This document shows, piece after piece, positions 15,101 through 23,317 of a stretch of DNA of 64,000 nucleotides. A program made the translations under genes and the position numbers. Location: the NCBI GenBank assembly GCA_963576475.1, contig OY754984.1, forward strand, positions 19,183,215 through 19,247,214, written 5' to 3'. The notes under the pieces were generated by a model, which did not search any database, was not told the origin of the DNA, and worked only from the letters and a program-made list of their open reading frames with translations. Source of the stretch: Molanna angustata. Its lineage: Eukaryota; Arthropoda; Insecta; Trichoptera; Molannidae. Each line of letters begins with the position of its first letter. The stretch's first letter is position 1.

Positions 15101-15476
15101 TTGTTGCTGCTTAAAATTACTGGTTAGTTTAAAAAATATATTTACACACTGTATATTGCATCATGTCCAGTTGTCAGGACTAGCAACACCACCAACAAAA
15201 ATTACGCATTCCTGCCATGGAATAGCATTTTCAATGTCATAAAACAAATTCTTTCAGATTGAACAAGACATCTCCGGCACATGCAACGACGCAGACAGCT
15301 ACTGCGGAATCCGTGACAGGCTCTACCCCGACAGGAGGTCCATGGGATATCCATTCGACAGGATGCCTAGGGACGGAGTCGATACTCTGCAGGCCTTCCT
15401 GACACCAAACATGCGCACGCAAGACGTCACCATTACGTTCAGCGAACGCACCGTCATCAGAGGAAACCGACCTTAG
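117..15476 (+). CDS. PPO: Prophenoloxidase (haemocyanin-family tyrosinase zymogen), 5' partial, 12 exons in window
   Basis: Secreted or haemocyte copper oxidase that, once cleaved, turns phenols into quinones for melanisation. Exons: 117-309, 1558-1660, 2290-2410, 5267-5472, 7241-7369, 7868-7991, 8523-8690, 9311-9439, 11601-11782, 12962-13107, 14370-14605, 15258-15476. All introns are GT-AG and all phases join, giving 651 aa ending at TAG 15474-15476. Seen: Arg-Phe activation site NRFG (residues 13-16 of this part); copper A ligands in HHWHWH (His172, His176) and His202 in YYMHQQ; copper B ligands in HNMGH (His330, His334) and His370 in RWHAYID. The spacings 4/26 and 4/36 fit the family. The thiol-ester-like CGCGWPDH lies in exon 11. 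Family length is ~685-695 aa, so about 37 N-terminal codons are outside. Introns hold many transposons. All ligands are intact, so it looks functional. Which PPO paralogue it is cannot be settled here. Confidence 0.96.
153..164 (+). other. Zymogen activation cleavage site of prophenoloxidase
   Basis: The codons read Asn-Arg-Phe-Gly. In insect prophenoloxidases, clip-domain serine proteases cut between this Arg and Phe to release the active enzyme. The position, ~158 residues before the first copper A histidine, matches the family (cleavage near residue 51 of the full protein). Confidence 0.85.
357..437 (+). repeat. Solo copy of the arm that flanks the 57.5-58.2 kb foldback
   Basis: The segment from GTCACGTGACTGGCAACTGT to the GTTGTCTAGGGGGG end closely matches the right arm at 58079-58166, in the same orientation. 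It lies in prophenoloxidase intron 1, 47 bases after the exon. Confidence 0.7.
540..690 (-). mobile_element. Non-LTR retrotransposon 3' tail, reversed
   Basis: TTTATTTATTTATATAAT then GGTTTATTGCCATAAGGCAA is the reverse complement of the 3' end of the LINE relic at 24.9 kb (TTGCCTAATGGCAATAAG, then AATAAATAAATAAA). Only the tail is kept. The rest of intron 1 (700-1557) shows only AT-rich sequence and the fragment at 1120. Confidence 0.55.
1120..1265 (-). mobile_element. Fragment of the LINE 3' UTR found at 2.6 kb
   Basis: Shares CACTAGG..GAACCTGTTCTGAAG and TTGTTTAGGTGT with 2700-2765 in the same order. It is a short, diverged piece in intron 1. Confidence 0.5.
2570..3707 (-). mobile_element. 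5'-truncated non-LTR retrotransposon with reverse-transcriptase C-terminal half
   Basis: On the minus strand 3679-3089 encodes [20 protein letters not shown], with the FADD catalytic motif of reverse transcriptase, followed by LTLNNDKT and KTKYLGI segments. A frameshift near 3100-3120 moves the frame to 3138-2776 ([18 protein letters not shown]). The 3' UTR with an A/T-rich tail reaches ~2570. The 5' part is missing. It sits in prophenoloxidase intron 3 in antisense, is broken by the frameshift and is dead. Confidence 0.85.
3664..3725. repeat. Inverted and direct repeat at the LINE 5' truncation point
   Basis: GTCCTCCTATATTCA (3664-3678) faces its reverse complement at 3693-3707, and ATATTCATATTAC is repeated directly just after. 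The structure marks the 5' junction of the LINE. Confidence 0.7.
4400..4765. mobile_element. hAT-like non-autonomous element remnant
   Basis: Begins with CTGGGTAAACTGCGGCCCAC and GTGTGGCCCGTGAG, resembling the terminal sequence of many animal hAT elements (CAGGGGTGGGCAAACT followed by GGCCCG). No second end is clear. The rest of intron 3 (4770-5160) shows no recognised structure. Confidence 0.4.
5165..5250 (-). mobile_element. tRNA-derived SINE fragment, reversed
   Basis: Contains GGTTCAAACTTGCCATCACT and CCCGCTCTGCCACTGAC, the reversed B-box and A-box layout of the SINE at 13545-13775. It ends 16 bases before the exon 4 acceptor, so it supplies part of the splice-branch region. Confidence 0.45.
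5905..6400. repeat. Dispersed repeat split by a MITE
   Basis: The flanks (TTTCACTTAAAAGTGCAATT before, AATAAACTGAATAATGTTGC after the MITE) recur at 9553-9600 and, reversed, at 9935-10060, both in the same gene. The copy at 9.9 kb is uninterrupted at the matching point. Confidence 0.65.
6009..6338 (+). mobile_element. hAT-like MITE, copy A, with perfect 8-bp target duplication
   Basis: The element starts CATAGATTTTTATTATAATA and ends with its imperfect inverted repeat finishing CTGTG. GTCCAGTC flanks both sides (6001-6008 and 6339-6346). An 8-bp duplication with CA..TG ends is typical of hAT elements. No transposase is encoded. Other copies are at 22708, 43409 and 44301. Confidence 0.85.
6482..6716 (+). 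mobile_element. tRNA-derived SINE, family 1
   Basis: A tRNA-like head with A box (TGGCTCGGTTGGTTGGG) and B box (GGTTCGATTCC, 6535-6545) is followed by a tail with CCAGAATGTGGCAACTTG and GTTGCCCGAGAAGCAATATT. A second copy lies reversed at 8018-8240. Both sit in prophenoloxidase introns. Confidence 0.8.
8018..8240 (-). mobile_element. tRNA-derived SINE, family 1, reversed copy
   Basis: Reverse complement of the SINE at 6482-6716, with GGGAATCGAACCCGGGACC as the reversed B-box region and a TATTTATTTATTTATT tail. It lies 27 bases inside intron 6, just after the exon 6 donor. Confidence 0.85.
8300..8440 (-). mobile_element. Weak LINE coding relic
   Basis: GAAGTAAGCCATTCCACTCC resembles, in antisense, the W-N-x-L-P region seen near the C-terminus of many non-LTR elements (compare 18190-18350). 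Heavily decayed. Confidence 0.3.
9540..10060. repeat. Dispersed repeat pair to 5905-6400, with an inserted LINE scrap
   Basis: 9553-9600 is direct and 9935-10060 inverted relative to 5905-6400, so the block is a rearranged or foldback copy. Between them 9795-9925 (GAGCCCCCGACGTCGGC..CACGGTCCTGAAACCGG) resembles an antisense LINE coding scrap. Confidence 0.5.
10150..10345 (+). repeat. Dispersed repeat shared with 27110-27290 and 54780-55090
   Basis: Shared blocks include AACTTATCAGCTCTAATTTG, TGCACTTTATACATATGA and TTATAGTTTGGGCTGTACAG. The 27.1 kb copy is reversed; the 54.8 kb copy is split by a retroposon tail. Confidence 0.6.
10382..11360 (+). mobile_element. Half copy of the foldback element at 17002-18157
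   Basis: Matches 17002-17882 over CAACTGTCGATTTGTTCAAG, GTATGCAGGGTCTA and CTTATAACTTTTGATCCGCT through to TACATGCAACTAGTTATAA, where the other copy folds back. It ends at that turning point and sits in intron 8. Confidence 0.7.
11880..11990 (+). repeat. Fragment related to 53755-53830
   Basis: TAGGTGGCTTGATTTCCTGG and TTCTCCTATAATATTCCAAC correspond to the segment after the Helitron-like end at 53.7 kb. Confidence 0.4.
12215..12500 (+). mobile_element. LINE C-terminal coding relic
   Basis: Encodes [20 protein letters not shown] and GRGWPRKHW in one frame, the widespread C-terminal 'WFGHVERM..RL..K' and 'GRGRP' signature of insect non-LTR retrotransposons. Located in intron 9. Confidence 0.65.
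13150..13475 (+). repeat. Degenerate tandem array of ATTAGATTGGGCAAACAGA-type units
   Basis: AGATTGGG, GGCAAACAG and GTGCAATTAG recur with irregular spacing for ~325 bases of intron 10. Composition and pattern differ from the surrounding sequence. Confidence 0.8.
13545..13775 (-). mobile_element. tRNA-derived SINE, family 2, reversed
   Basis: Reversed B box (GGATTCAAACTCACGATC) and A-box region (ACCGCTCTGCCACCAT), with a tail segment (AGTTCTAATTGTCCCCTCCA) that pairs with the plus-strand copy at 14836-15035. Confidence 0.6.
13840..13985 (-). mobile_element. LINE coding scrap
   Basis: CAGACAGGCAAGTATG and GTTCCATGCATCCATAGCT recur in similar order at 63110-63290. Antisense to a decayed C-terminal retrotransposon region. 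Confidence 0.35.
14672..14835 (+). repeat. 42-bp tandem repeat, about four units
   Basis: AAGGATCAGAATAAACCAC starts at 14719, 14761 and 14803, a 42-base period, with a diverged unit before. Located in intron 11, just before a SINE. Confidence 0.9.
14836..15035 (+). mobile_element. tRNA-derived SINE, family 2
   Basis: A-box-like CAGTGGTAAGTCATTAGAC and B box GGTTTGATTCCCATC, ending in CGCCACTTGCGCAGGGTGCA, the terminal block of this family (also at 27345, 61855 and 63795). Confidence 0.75.
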
Positions 15477-15489
15477 TTACTCCAAACCC

Positions 15490-15495
15490 AATAAA
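15490..15495 (+). other. Poly(A) signal of the prophenoloxidase gene
   Basis: AATAAA starts 14 bases after the stop codon, the first match downstream. Use of such a close signal would give a very short 3' UTR; other AATAAA motifs follow further on, so the real end is not fixed by sequence alone. Confidence 0.5.
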
Positions 15496-16261
15496 AAATA
15501 ACAGACATATTTTCTCAATCAATAACGCCAATATACTTTGATATTTTAATATTAACTACAACAGCAGTCACGATAAACAGATGTATTACACGACTAGACA
15601 AAGAAATACAAAAGTAATATTATGTACAAAGTAATATAATATTATATATGTATGTACATAGTTCCAGTAACTTTTCAATTAAAAAGGATTATGATTATAC
15701 TGTATATTTTATTTATGTATTTGTATCTAAAAGTTTTTATAGTCATTTTAAACCATTCATATCCTTCAAGTTTTATATTAATTTATTTATTTCAATACAA
15801 TCTAACATTTATTTGTAAAAGGTGATCAACAATGCCCCTTTTAGGCATTAGCTATTCTGGGACTGTATAATATATTTTTGAACACCGTATAATAAAAACA
15901 GATGAAACATTTTATGATGAATATATACAAATAACCTTAATTTATATTTATTAAAATCAATTATTTATTCTAATCAAAACATTATTTATTTCGAAATGCG
16001 AGAATTGAAAGACTTTGGCTTGAATGTGGATCTATGAGATTTCTTAACGATTATCGACTATGATGTTAGCTTAGGTTAGTTTTATTTATGGTAGTTGATA
16101 GCTTTCCTCAGAATTTTGTAAATATTTGTATAATACTTAATTAAGTCTATTTATAATATGGCATTTTACGAGACATTTTGTATGTTTTATTTTATACTTT
16201 TATATTATTGTGTGCTGATGATGATAATAAAAAAAACAATTGAGACAATTTGATAGTTTTA

Positions 16262-16790
16262 TTTTAAAGGCCCCCATTAACGATCGTGCCATCCTTCCAA
16301 ATGGCTTGCCATCACTCAAAATGCGCTCGTGAATGTCAAATTCCAAGCAGTCCAATTGGCCTGACACACCAAAATGGAATTCCAAACGATTGAAACTCCA
16401 TAGTGCCGCGACAAACGGCGTGGTGCATCCTGTCAGTACGGCATGCTCGTGAGTGTGAAAACCAGCGGTACATTTTTAATATGCTTGTAAAATATACCAC
16501 CTTGGTGACGTTGGTGATCACTGCTGAGAAGGCATTTCTATATGTCGCCTTTCGGAGCGATTCACCGACGTCTCTGATGCCGGTCCAATAACGAATGTTG
16601 TAGAGTCATGACATCTGACATCTTCCTATTTCTTGGCGTTGCTCTATTGCAGCCCTTCATAATCAGTTGCAGCATCCTATACTTTTTTGCCTTATAGAAC
16701 GTTACCCAAATATGATATCTTTCGTTGCTTAACTGTGTCAACTACCTCTCGCTCAACGTATGTTCTCCAAATAGGGAAACAACTTGATGA
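16262..16790 (-). mobile_element. GC-richer TE block: MITE-like start and antisense LINE relic
   Basis: 16265-16560 (AAGGCCCCCATTAACGATCG onward) is GC-richer than its surroundings and looks like a truncated non-autonomous DNA element. 16560-16790 on the minus strand reads like MLQLIMKGCNRATPRNRKM, a known insect LINE C-terminal segment. The preceding 15500-16260 shows only AT-rich sequence. Confidence 0.45.
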
Positions 16791-17001
16791 TATTTGTTTA
16801 TGTAAGAATTTTAATTTTATCACGTTTTTGATAATTGACACTGATTGATAATTTATTAAATAAAAAAACCTTAAATTTTAAATAAACTGGGTCAAGTTTT
16901 AGATAAAGGATTATTTTAATACTGTTTTACTGCAGATTTTGTGCGAGTGAAATAATTTACAAATAATTCTAATACAGAGCAACACTCTTGTATGTATATT
17001 C

Positions 17002-18157
17002 CAACTGTCGATTTGTTCAAGATAATTTTATTCTCTTAACATATCGACAAAGTATCAAGCCAAAATACGCGAAATTTGTATGCAGGGTCTATATTTTCCA
17101 CGGTTTTTCCAAATTTGAAATAAAAAAACATCAATTTAGAGGCTTCGCGGCATATATATTCTATATATGTATGTATTTACTCAGAATTCGGAGTAGAACA
17201 TTTAGTGTGTCTGTCCCCCCTTATAACTTTTGATCCGCTCAATTTACAGAGCCCAAAATTTCAGAATATATAGATAGTTATAGGCCTACAAAACTTTTAT
17301 ACTCAGAATTTTTGTTTTAGTCAGAGGTTATAAACTTTTGAATTTTTACTTTATTTTTCCATATATCTCAAAATCCATATAAGCTAGAACAAATACAAAA
17401 TTTTTTAATTTTTTAAAAAAAATTACAAAGTTTCTCAAACATTTTTATGATAAATTTGTGTTTAACTGCATATATTTCCAAAGTATTAAAACATACCGAA
17501 AAAAGCCGAACCACTCCAACTAGAAAATTTAATTTTCTACAAAAAATATGAACATTGTAGTAGTACATCTCAAACTTTTTTTATCAATTTTTATAAAAAT
17601 TGAATATAGTGACGACATCGTTTCATACAATTTGTAAGGCAGTAAACACAACACAATATCTCACTCAATAGTTTGGTACCTACTTAATCTACAAACATAC
17701 ATCATGCTGTTTTCATATTCTGGGTAGGAAAAACAGACTCACCTCCATACAATCCTATCCTGACATGTTTTATATAGAAAACAAAATATCTTAAAATATT
17801 TAATAATTTGTGTTTAAGTGTTTATAGTATGCATACTATCGCCATCGGCAGTTGGATCTTATGTGTTACATACAACTAGTCATAAGTATTGTTGTTTATC
17901 ATATTTATTATAACTAGTTGCATGTTAAAACATGTAGGTATGTATGTTAAGATAGGAGAGTATGGAGAGGTCAATCCTTTCTTCCTACCCAGAATATGAT
18001 AACAACATGATGGTATGTACGTGTGTTTGCAAATATAGGCAGTCAAACACTGAAAAAAAGTAGAAAAAAACATATAAAATATAGACCTGGCGATATGAAT
18101 CTTGGCTTGATACTATGTTAAGAGAAATAAAGCTCTCTTAAACAAATCGACAGTTTG
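17002..18157. mobile_element. Foldback DNA element with long inverted arms
   Basis: The left end CAACTGTCGATTTGTTCAAG and the right end, reversed AACTGTCGATTTGTTTAAG, both continue into TCTCTTAACATA and GTATCAAGCCAA. The fold centre is near 17.9 kb. No ORF. A half copy is at 10382-11360. Confidence 0.65.
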
Positions 18158-18179
18158 ATTATTGGCATACCAAGCAGGC

Positions 18180-18355
18180 AGCACAAAGCTGATATGCTTG
18201 AATGAGTCCAGGACTTCACCGCAATCCCTCTAGTCCATCGTTAAAAGAGTTGACACTCTCAGCAACAACTAGATCCTGGGGCAGCCTATTCCAAGCATCC
18301 ACCATTCTGTTACTCAGGAAGTGTTTATGTGGATTCTGAGCAAACACACTTCTAT
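18180..18355 (-). mobile_element. LINE C-terminal coding relic
   Basis: The minus strand reads KHFLSNRMVDAWNRLPQDLV followed by AESVNSFNDGL, a standard C-terminal signature of non-LTR reverse-transcriptase proteins. Confidence 0.7.
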
Positions 18356-18477
18356 GCATGACTCAAAATGAAATATTGTGTTCAGAAGGAGAAAAAAAGA
18401 TGCATATGTATAAATGCGTATGTATGTAACTGTACTTATATTACATGTAAATGTATGAATAAATAAACAACATAATC

Positions 18478-18935
18478 ATCATCATCATCATTGGCGCTAC
18501 AGCCCTGTGTGGGCCCTGGCCTCCTCCAGAATCCTTCTCCAGCCGTCCCTGTCCTCCACCGCTCTCCTCCAGTTTGCTATTCATCGCTCTTATGTCGTCT
18601 TCTGTATCGTCCAGCCATCTAAACTTGGGCCTGCCTCTACTTCTTCTGCCCTCTGGATTGGTATTAAGAATGTCCCAACCACTGCAGTCTACGTACTTTT
18701 ATGACTTGTACAATGTTGGGTTCGTCATATAATGCCTGTAGTTCGTGATTATATCGCATCCTCCAAAGTCCATATAATTTACTGGGCCAAAAATCTTTCT
18801 CAGGATTTTCCTTTCAAATATCAAGAGGTTGTTTTCGTCTCTTTTTGTTAAGACCCAGCATTCAGCTCCATACACTACGACAGGTCTGAGAAGAGTTTTA
18901 TAAATTAGGATTTTTGTTTTCCTTGTTAGTATTAA
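18478..18935 (-). mobile_element. RTE-like LINE, 3' coding part
   Basis: The minus strand encodes LLRPVVVYGAECWVLTKRDE and LLIFERKILRKIFGP, characteristic of RTE-type reverse transcriptases, ending near an ATC microsatellite (18478-18492). Confidence 0.75.
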
Positions 18936-19177
18936 ACAATATAATAGACAATAACATAAAACTAGCTCACCTTAGCACAGGTTATGCCTAGTGAGGGGCT
19001 AGAAACAAAAGATACAAACAAAAAGATATAGCTTAAACTATGTAAGTTCAAGTGAAATAATAAAATGATAGGTATTTATTAGAAATGAAATAGCTTATAG
19101 GATTTACTATGTATGTATGCTTATATTACCTACAATTATTTTGTATCTTATATCTACTCTATGTTTTGGATAGAAAT

Positions 19178-19262
19178 AATGGATAGTAATCCAATGGTCG
19201 CGAGTTCGAATCCTGCCTCAACCGATTTCATTCACCTAAGCACAAGCATTTATTTGCTTATT
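19178..19262 (+). mobile_element. tRNA-like SINE fragment
   Basis: GGTCGCGAGTTCGAATCCTG is B-box-like and followed by a non-tRNA tail. No full cloverleaf can be drawn, so it is not called a tRNA. Confidence 0.4.
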
Positions 19263-19494
19263 TTAGGGAACGTAGGAAGATGTATATGTGCTTGTTTAAC
19301 AAGGACATATTCATTTTTTATTAAAAAAAAAAAACTTCAGGCTATGGCCACGCAAGTGCTCATTTTGATTGTGAGTGTATATATGGGGCAGTTCAGGACA
19401 GTCATAATGATTGTTCCAACACTTTGAATGTATCAAGGAGGTCACTCTTCATTCTTCAAGCATTTTCAAATAGAAATGATTTTTTATAAAGCTG

Positions 19495-19500
19495 TTTATT
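19495..19500 (-). other. Poly(A) signal of CNOT10
   Basis: AATAAA on the minus strand, 20 bases after the TAA stop (complement of 19521-19523). The close spacing fits a compact 3' UTR. Confidence 0.55.
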
Positions 19501-19520
19501 TCTTATAATTACAATAAATT

Positions 19521-21224
19521 TTAAGATTGTGTCTGTATGTGCTTGAACTTTCTTAATAACACACGACAGTTATCAATGTTTCCTGCGGACGTCTCAAGGT
19601 ATAATTGAAGAGGCAGAGCTCGAGGCGAATTAATCTGAAGGAGAGTGTTGCGAGCTGACTGACGGTCCCCTCTAACTGCGTGACACACGGCTCCGTTCAA
19701 CCACACAGCAACACCCAGAATATCCTGAGCTCCCGAACTCATCTTTGTCGCTATATCATGAATCACAGTAGGGTTGAGATGGTCGATGGCTTCCGATATT
19801 TTATCCAGACCGATCAGAGCTTCAGCTGCGTAGAGGTGGGCTAAGGCCTTCTGCGATGGACTCCCTGGCCTCGATAACAAAGCTGTGCAATAGTACAACG
19901 CTGAAGAAGGATCACCTAACCTCAAACAGACAAAGCTGTACAGCAACAGAACCGAACTTCGTAGATTACAATATTGTTTGTAATTCATCGGGGAACTGGG
20001 AGGTGCTTGAAAAATGTACTGATCAAAGTCAGTTGGAGGTTCCAACATTGGTAAAAGAGTCACGGCGTTCATCAGACAGAGTGCTGCAAATTCCAGCGAT
20101 AGAGTCGGGATCGCGTACGACTCGGACGAAATTGAATACTTGTCTTTGTTGAGTGGTCCAGGAACAAGCTTGGCATGGGGTCCCGAACCTATTTTGCGCA
20201 CAACAGGGTCCTGTCTGTTGTTCTTTGTGTAGTTACTAACGCAGCACTCGGCCAGTCTGAGCCAGATTCTAGGGTTGTTTGGGTAGTGCCTTGCGGCTTC
20301 TACCAAACACTCGAATGCGTCCTCGGGGCGGTTGGCCTTCAACAATGCGATTCCGAGGTTGAACACATACATTGGACGATCTCTAGCCAAAGATATTTTG
20401 GTTGTCTTGTCTCCTTGCCAAGCTTTTAAATGTTCTTTGAGCGCTTCCTGCATACATTTGACGGCCAAGTTGTGTTTTTTCATTCCTGAATACAATATAC
20501 CCATGTTATTGATGATGGGAGCTCGAAATTCATCCGCCTCTGGATTGTTCATTTGTGCTATGGCCATCTGTTGGGATTGGCTGAGTGTCGCCAACGATCC
20601 TTGAAGGTCTCCATTGATATAGAGTTGGTGAGATCGCAGAAACAACCATTCCAATGTTTTGATGTTGCTCGGTGCCAGCAACTGCTTTCGACTCATTAGA
20701 CTAGCCCTCAGTTTTAGCTTTTTATATAAATCCGTGGTTTCTTGAGATTTCTTCTGAAAAAAGTTCAAGGCTTGATCGCCGAAAAACGTCACCTTTTCTG
20801 GGAGACGCCGACACAAACAAACTTCCATCAATAACAAAACTATGGACAATGCGAGGTTACTGTCTGAAATTTGCTCTCTATAAACAAATAGTTTCTCGAG
20901 TATTGTATAAGCCTGCGCGTAATGGCGAGTATGATAAAGTACAACTGCATAGCTGTAGTAAATTGCGCTGTCCGCCGGCGATTTAATCTCGTTAGTATTA
21001 ACAAACGGCCAAGACTGACCTATGAGTTGCATCAATTCCTTTTTGAAGGCTTCAATGTTCTTTAAACCGCCCTGATAAAATTCAGCGACAGCCTTGTTGA
21101 AAGCGACTCGTTTGTTTTGTTTCAAGTGTGTCGATAGATCGTTCAAATTATTTATACACTCGTCATACTTGTTAGCTTTAAAATTTTGAAGTGCAACCGT
21201 GGCTAAGTCATTATTTTCAGACAT
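19521..21224 (-). CDS. CNOT10: CCR4-NOT transcription complex subunit 10, single exon
   Basis: Subunit of the CCR4-NOT deadenylase, which shortens mRNA poly(A) tails; in animals CNOT10 pairs with CNOT11 on the N-terminal part of the CNOT1 scaffold. The 567-aa frame opens at the first ATG (complement of 21222-21224, CCAACATGT context); upstream the frame has no earlier ATG. Recognised from helical TPR-like repeats and family segments: the N-terminal AVAEFYQGG, then PRIWLRLAECC, GPHAKLVPG, SLEFAALCLMNAVTLLP, APPSSP and LAHLYAAEALIGLDKISEAIDHLNP. Human CNOT10 is ~744 aa; this copy lacks the low-complexity insertions and the extreme C-terminal tail. No intron interrupts it, unlike its neighbours, so either the gene is naturally intronless in this lineage or it is a retrocopy. 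The frame is fully open. It lies alone on the minus strand, between PPO and the TLC gene. Confidence 0.93.
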   Translation of the reverse strand: MSENNDLATVALQNFKANKYDECINNLNDLSTHLKQNKRVAFNKAVAEFYQGGLKNIEAFKKELMQLIGQSWPFVNTNEIKSPADSAIYYSYAVVLYHTRHYAQAYTILEKLFVYREQISDSNLALSIVLLLMEVCLCRRLPEKVTFFGDQALNFFQKKSQETTDLYKKLKLRASLMSRKQLLAPSNIKTLEWLFLRSHQLYINGDLQGSLATLSQSQQMAIAQMNNPEADEFRAPIINNMGILYSGMKKHNLAVKCMQEALKEHLKAWQGDKTTKISLARDRPMYVFNLGIALLKANRPEDAFECLVEAARHYPNNPRIWLRLAECCVSNYTKNNRQDPVVRKIGSGPHAKLVPGPLNKDKYSISSESYAIPTLSLEFAALCLMNAVTLLPMLEPPTDFDQYIFQAPPSSPMNYKQYCNLRSSVLLLYSFVCLRLGDPSSALYYCTALLSRPGSPSQKALAHLYAAEALIGLDKISEAIDHLNPTVIHDIATKMSSGAQDILGVAVWLNGAVCHAVRGDRQSARNTLLQINSPRALPLQLYLETSAGNIDNCRVLLRKFKHIQTQS

Positions 21225-21967
21225 GTTGGTGGTATTATTTAGAAGAGGTTTTTGATCAGATATGCGAAGTAAAAGAAAACTACTGAATAATTTACACAAC
21301 AACAAAATTAAGTTTTAAATGTCATATTTTGACGTCTGTTAGTTCGATCTATGCATTACATCGTAAAATCATAGATCATTCTGTGTTTCTAGAGTTTAAA
21401 CAAAAACTACAGTCAAACCTACATGAACGACAGGTTTCGGTCGTAAGTACTGAATGAAATTCCATTTTAATTTAATAACATCAAAAATAAAAAAAATATT
21501 ATGAAAGCGGGCCGTAATCAAAATCTTTTTTTTGTCAACCAACATGGCGTGGTGTAGTGATTCCCAGTAGAGATAAAAATATAACATTGCGAGTCTTGCT
21601 TATCTAGGTATGAAATATGGATTAATAGGAAAAATTGGCTTTTCAGCAATCATTTCGCCACTTGTATAAAATGCAAGCAAGTCGTCATAATTATGACTTT
21701 ACAATCTTTATACAATAACTGCGCTAGATTTACCTTTTGTGTTGCTTTATAGAAAATATATAAATGCTATCCAAATGGATTCAGGGCCGAACGTTTAAGA
21801 AAACTAAAGAAGATCTTTGACAAATATACCAAGTAAATTGTGTAACATATAATTTTTTAATACATAATCATATCAAGTTATGTATTAATGTTGTTTTTTT
21901 TAACATTATATTGAACAACATCCAAACTCAAATAGGTTACTTGAAACGGGTAAGCATTATGTCAAAC

Positions 21968-22072
21968 ATATTGTAGCGGCACTCCTGTCAGCGAGCTGCA
22001 ATATGTATATCCTCGATGAATCATCGAGGATATACACATTGCAGCTCGCCGACAGGAGTGCCGCTACAATAT
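21968..22072. repeat. Near-perfect 105-bp palindrome
   Basis: Two 52-base arms around a single central A at 22020 differ at only two positions. The left arm starts ATATTGTAGCGGCACTCCTG. It is markedly GC-richer than its surroundings and contains no ORF. Confidence 0.95.
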
Positions 22073-22219
22073 TATATATGTACCTTAGTAAATGTAGATA
22101 TTAATTTCAATTTCATGCACTGTAACACTTTGGTATACTAGTGAAATATAGTTGTATAGTTTAGATATGGGCTAAAACATAATGTTGGAATCGCATCCAT
22201 CTATAAACATATAACGTCT

Positions 22220-22460
22220 CTCTTAAACGAGCTGCACTGGTTGAGGTGTCTACAAGTGAATAGAGTACAAAGTGTGCTTGATGGTTTTCAAAGCTCTGTA
22301 TGACTTCGCTCCGCGCTATATTCAAGAACTGTTTCAGAGATATTTATCACCAGAGAAACATCGAAAGTGTCAGAATCAGCGGCATAGTCTGATCAACGTT
22401 TCAGTGTAAACAAATCCCTTAAATGGAATAAATTGCCTTCTGAAGCGTATGGAGAGCAGA
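22220..22460 (+). mobile_element. LINE C-terminal coding relic
   Basis: Reads FKALYDFAPRYIQELF then SPEKHRKC and, in another frame, KWNKLPSEA; a decayed non-LTR C-terminus with frameshifts. Confidence 0.55.
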
Positions 22461-22707
22461 ATTTTGTGGAGGATAGTACTTGTAAACAATTACCATAAAA
22501 CGGCGCTATAAAAATTTAATTATTATTACAAACATCACATTTAATTTTGGTTCACATATTTCGTGTAGTTGATTGTGCAGATTATTTGCGCAATATTCAG
22601 ATTCAGTACTAGCAGAATAGCCGTAAAAAAGAGAAATTATATATTTCTTTAAATTAAATAAAGAATAACATAGGTTTTCATATAATTTACTAAATGTCGC
22701 AGCAAAT

Positions 22708-22992
22708 TTTGTGTGAATCGAAGTGAGGATTTTTTTCGTGGGACTTTTGACAACAAGGTGGGCAGAAAACATAACTTTTCTATAGAAAATAGCGACTGAT
22801 GTCAATTGTTTTCGGATTTACTTGTCGAAAAAAACACTTTGTTTATTGAGATTTAGAGAACAGTTATCTAGGAAGTGTTGAAATGTATGGAAAACTGCAA
22901 TATGTTGTCAACCAAGAAATCAAACGCGCGATATACCATGACTCACTTATTGCACGGAGTACTACATCTAGTACATTATATGGAAATCTTTG
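22708..22992 (-). mobile_element. hAT-like MITE, copy B, reversed and truncated
   Basis: Contains the reversed family core (GAGTCATGG region, CATCTAGTACATTATATGG end). One end is lost at ~22708. It lies ~325 bases upstream of the TLCD3-like start codon, in its probable promoter or 5' UTR region. Confidence 0.75.
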
Positions 22993-23317
22993 AGGAATAA
23001 TATTTATACGTTGGCAACTTTATTTTCGCTTTTATATGACACTATGACAGCAGCAAGATAAAATGTGATAAAAAATATATGGCTGTTATTTGCGCGATTG
23101 TTATGTATTGTAGTTTTGGATTTTGATGTTATGTGTGATACTGTGCGATACGTCAACAAAAATAAGGAAGTGCGTTTTAAAAAAGAAATTTTTATTCAAA
23201 TTATTATTTTTGTTGCGTAGTATGTCAATTTCGCAATCTAGTTTTATGACTTTGATGAGTATTATTTAATACGTTATTACTTACATATTAGAGAAAGTGT
23301 TTTGGTATTTTGTGAAA

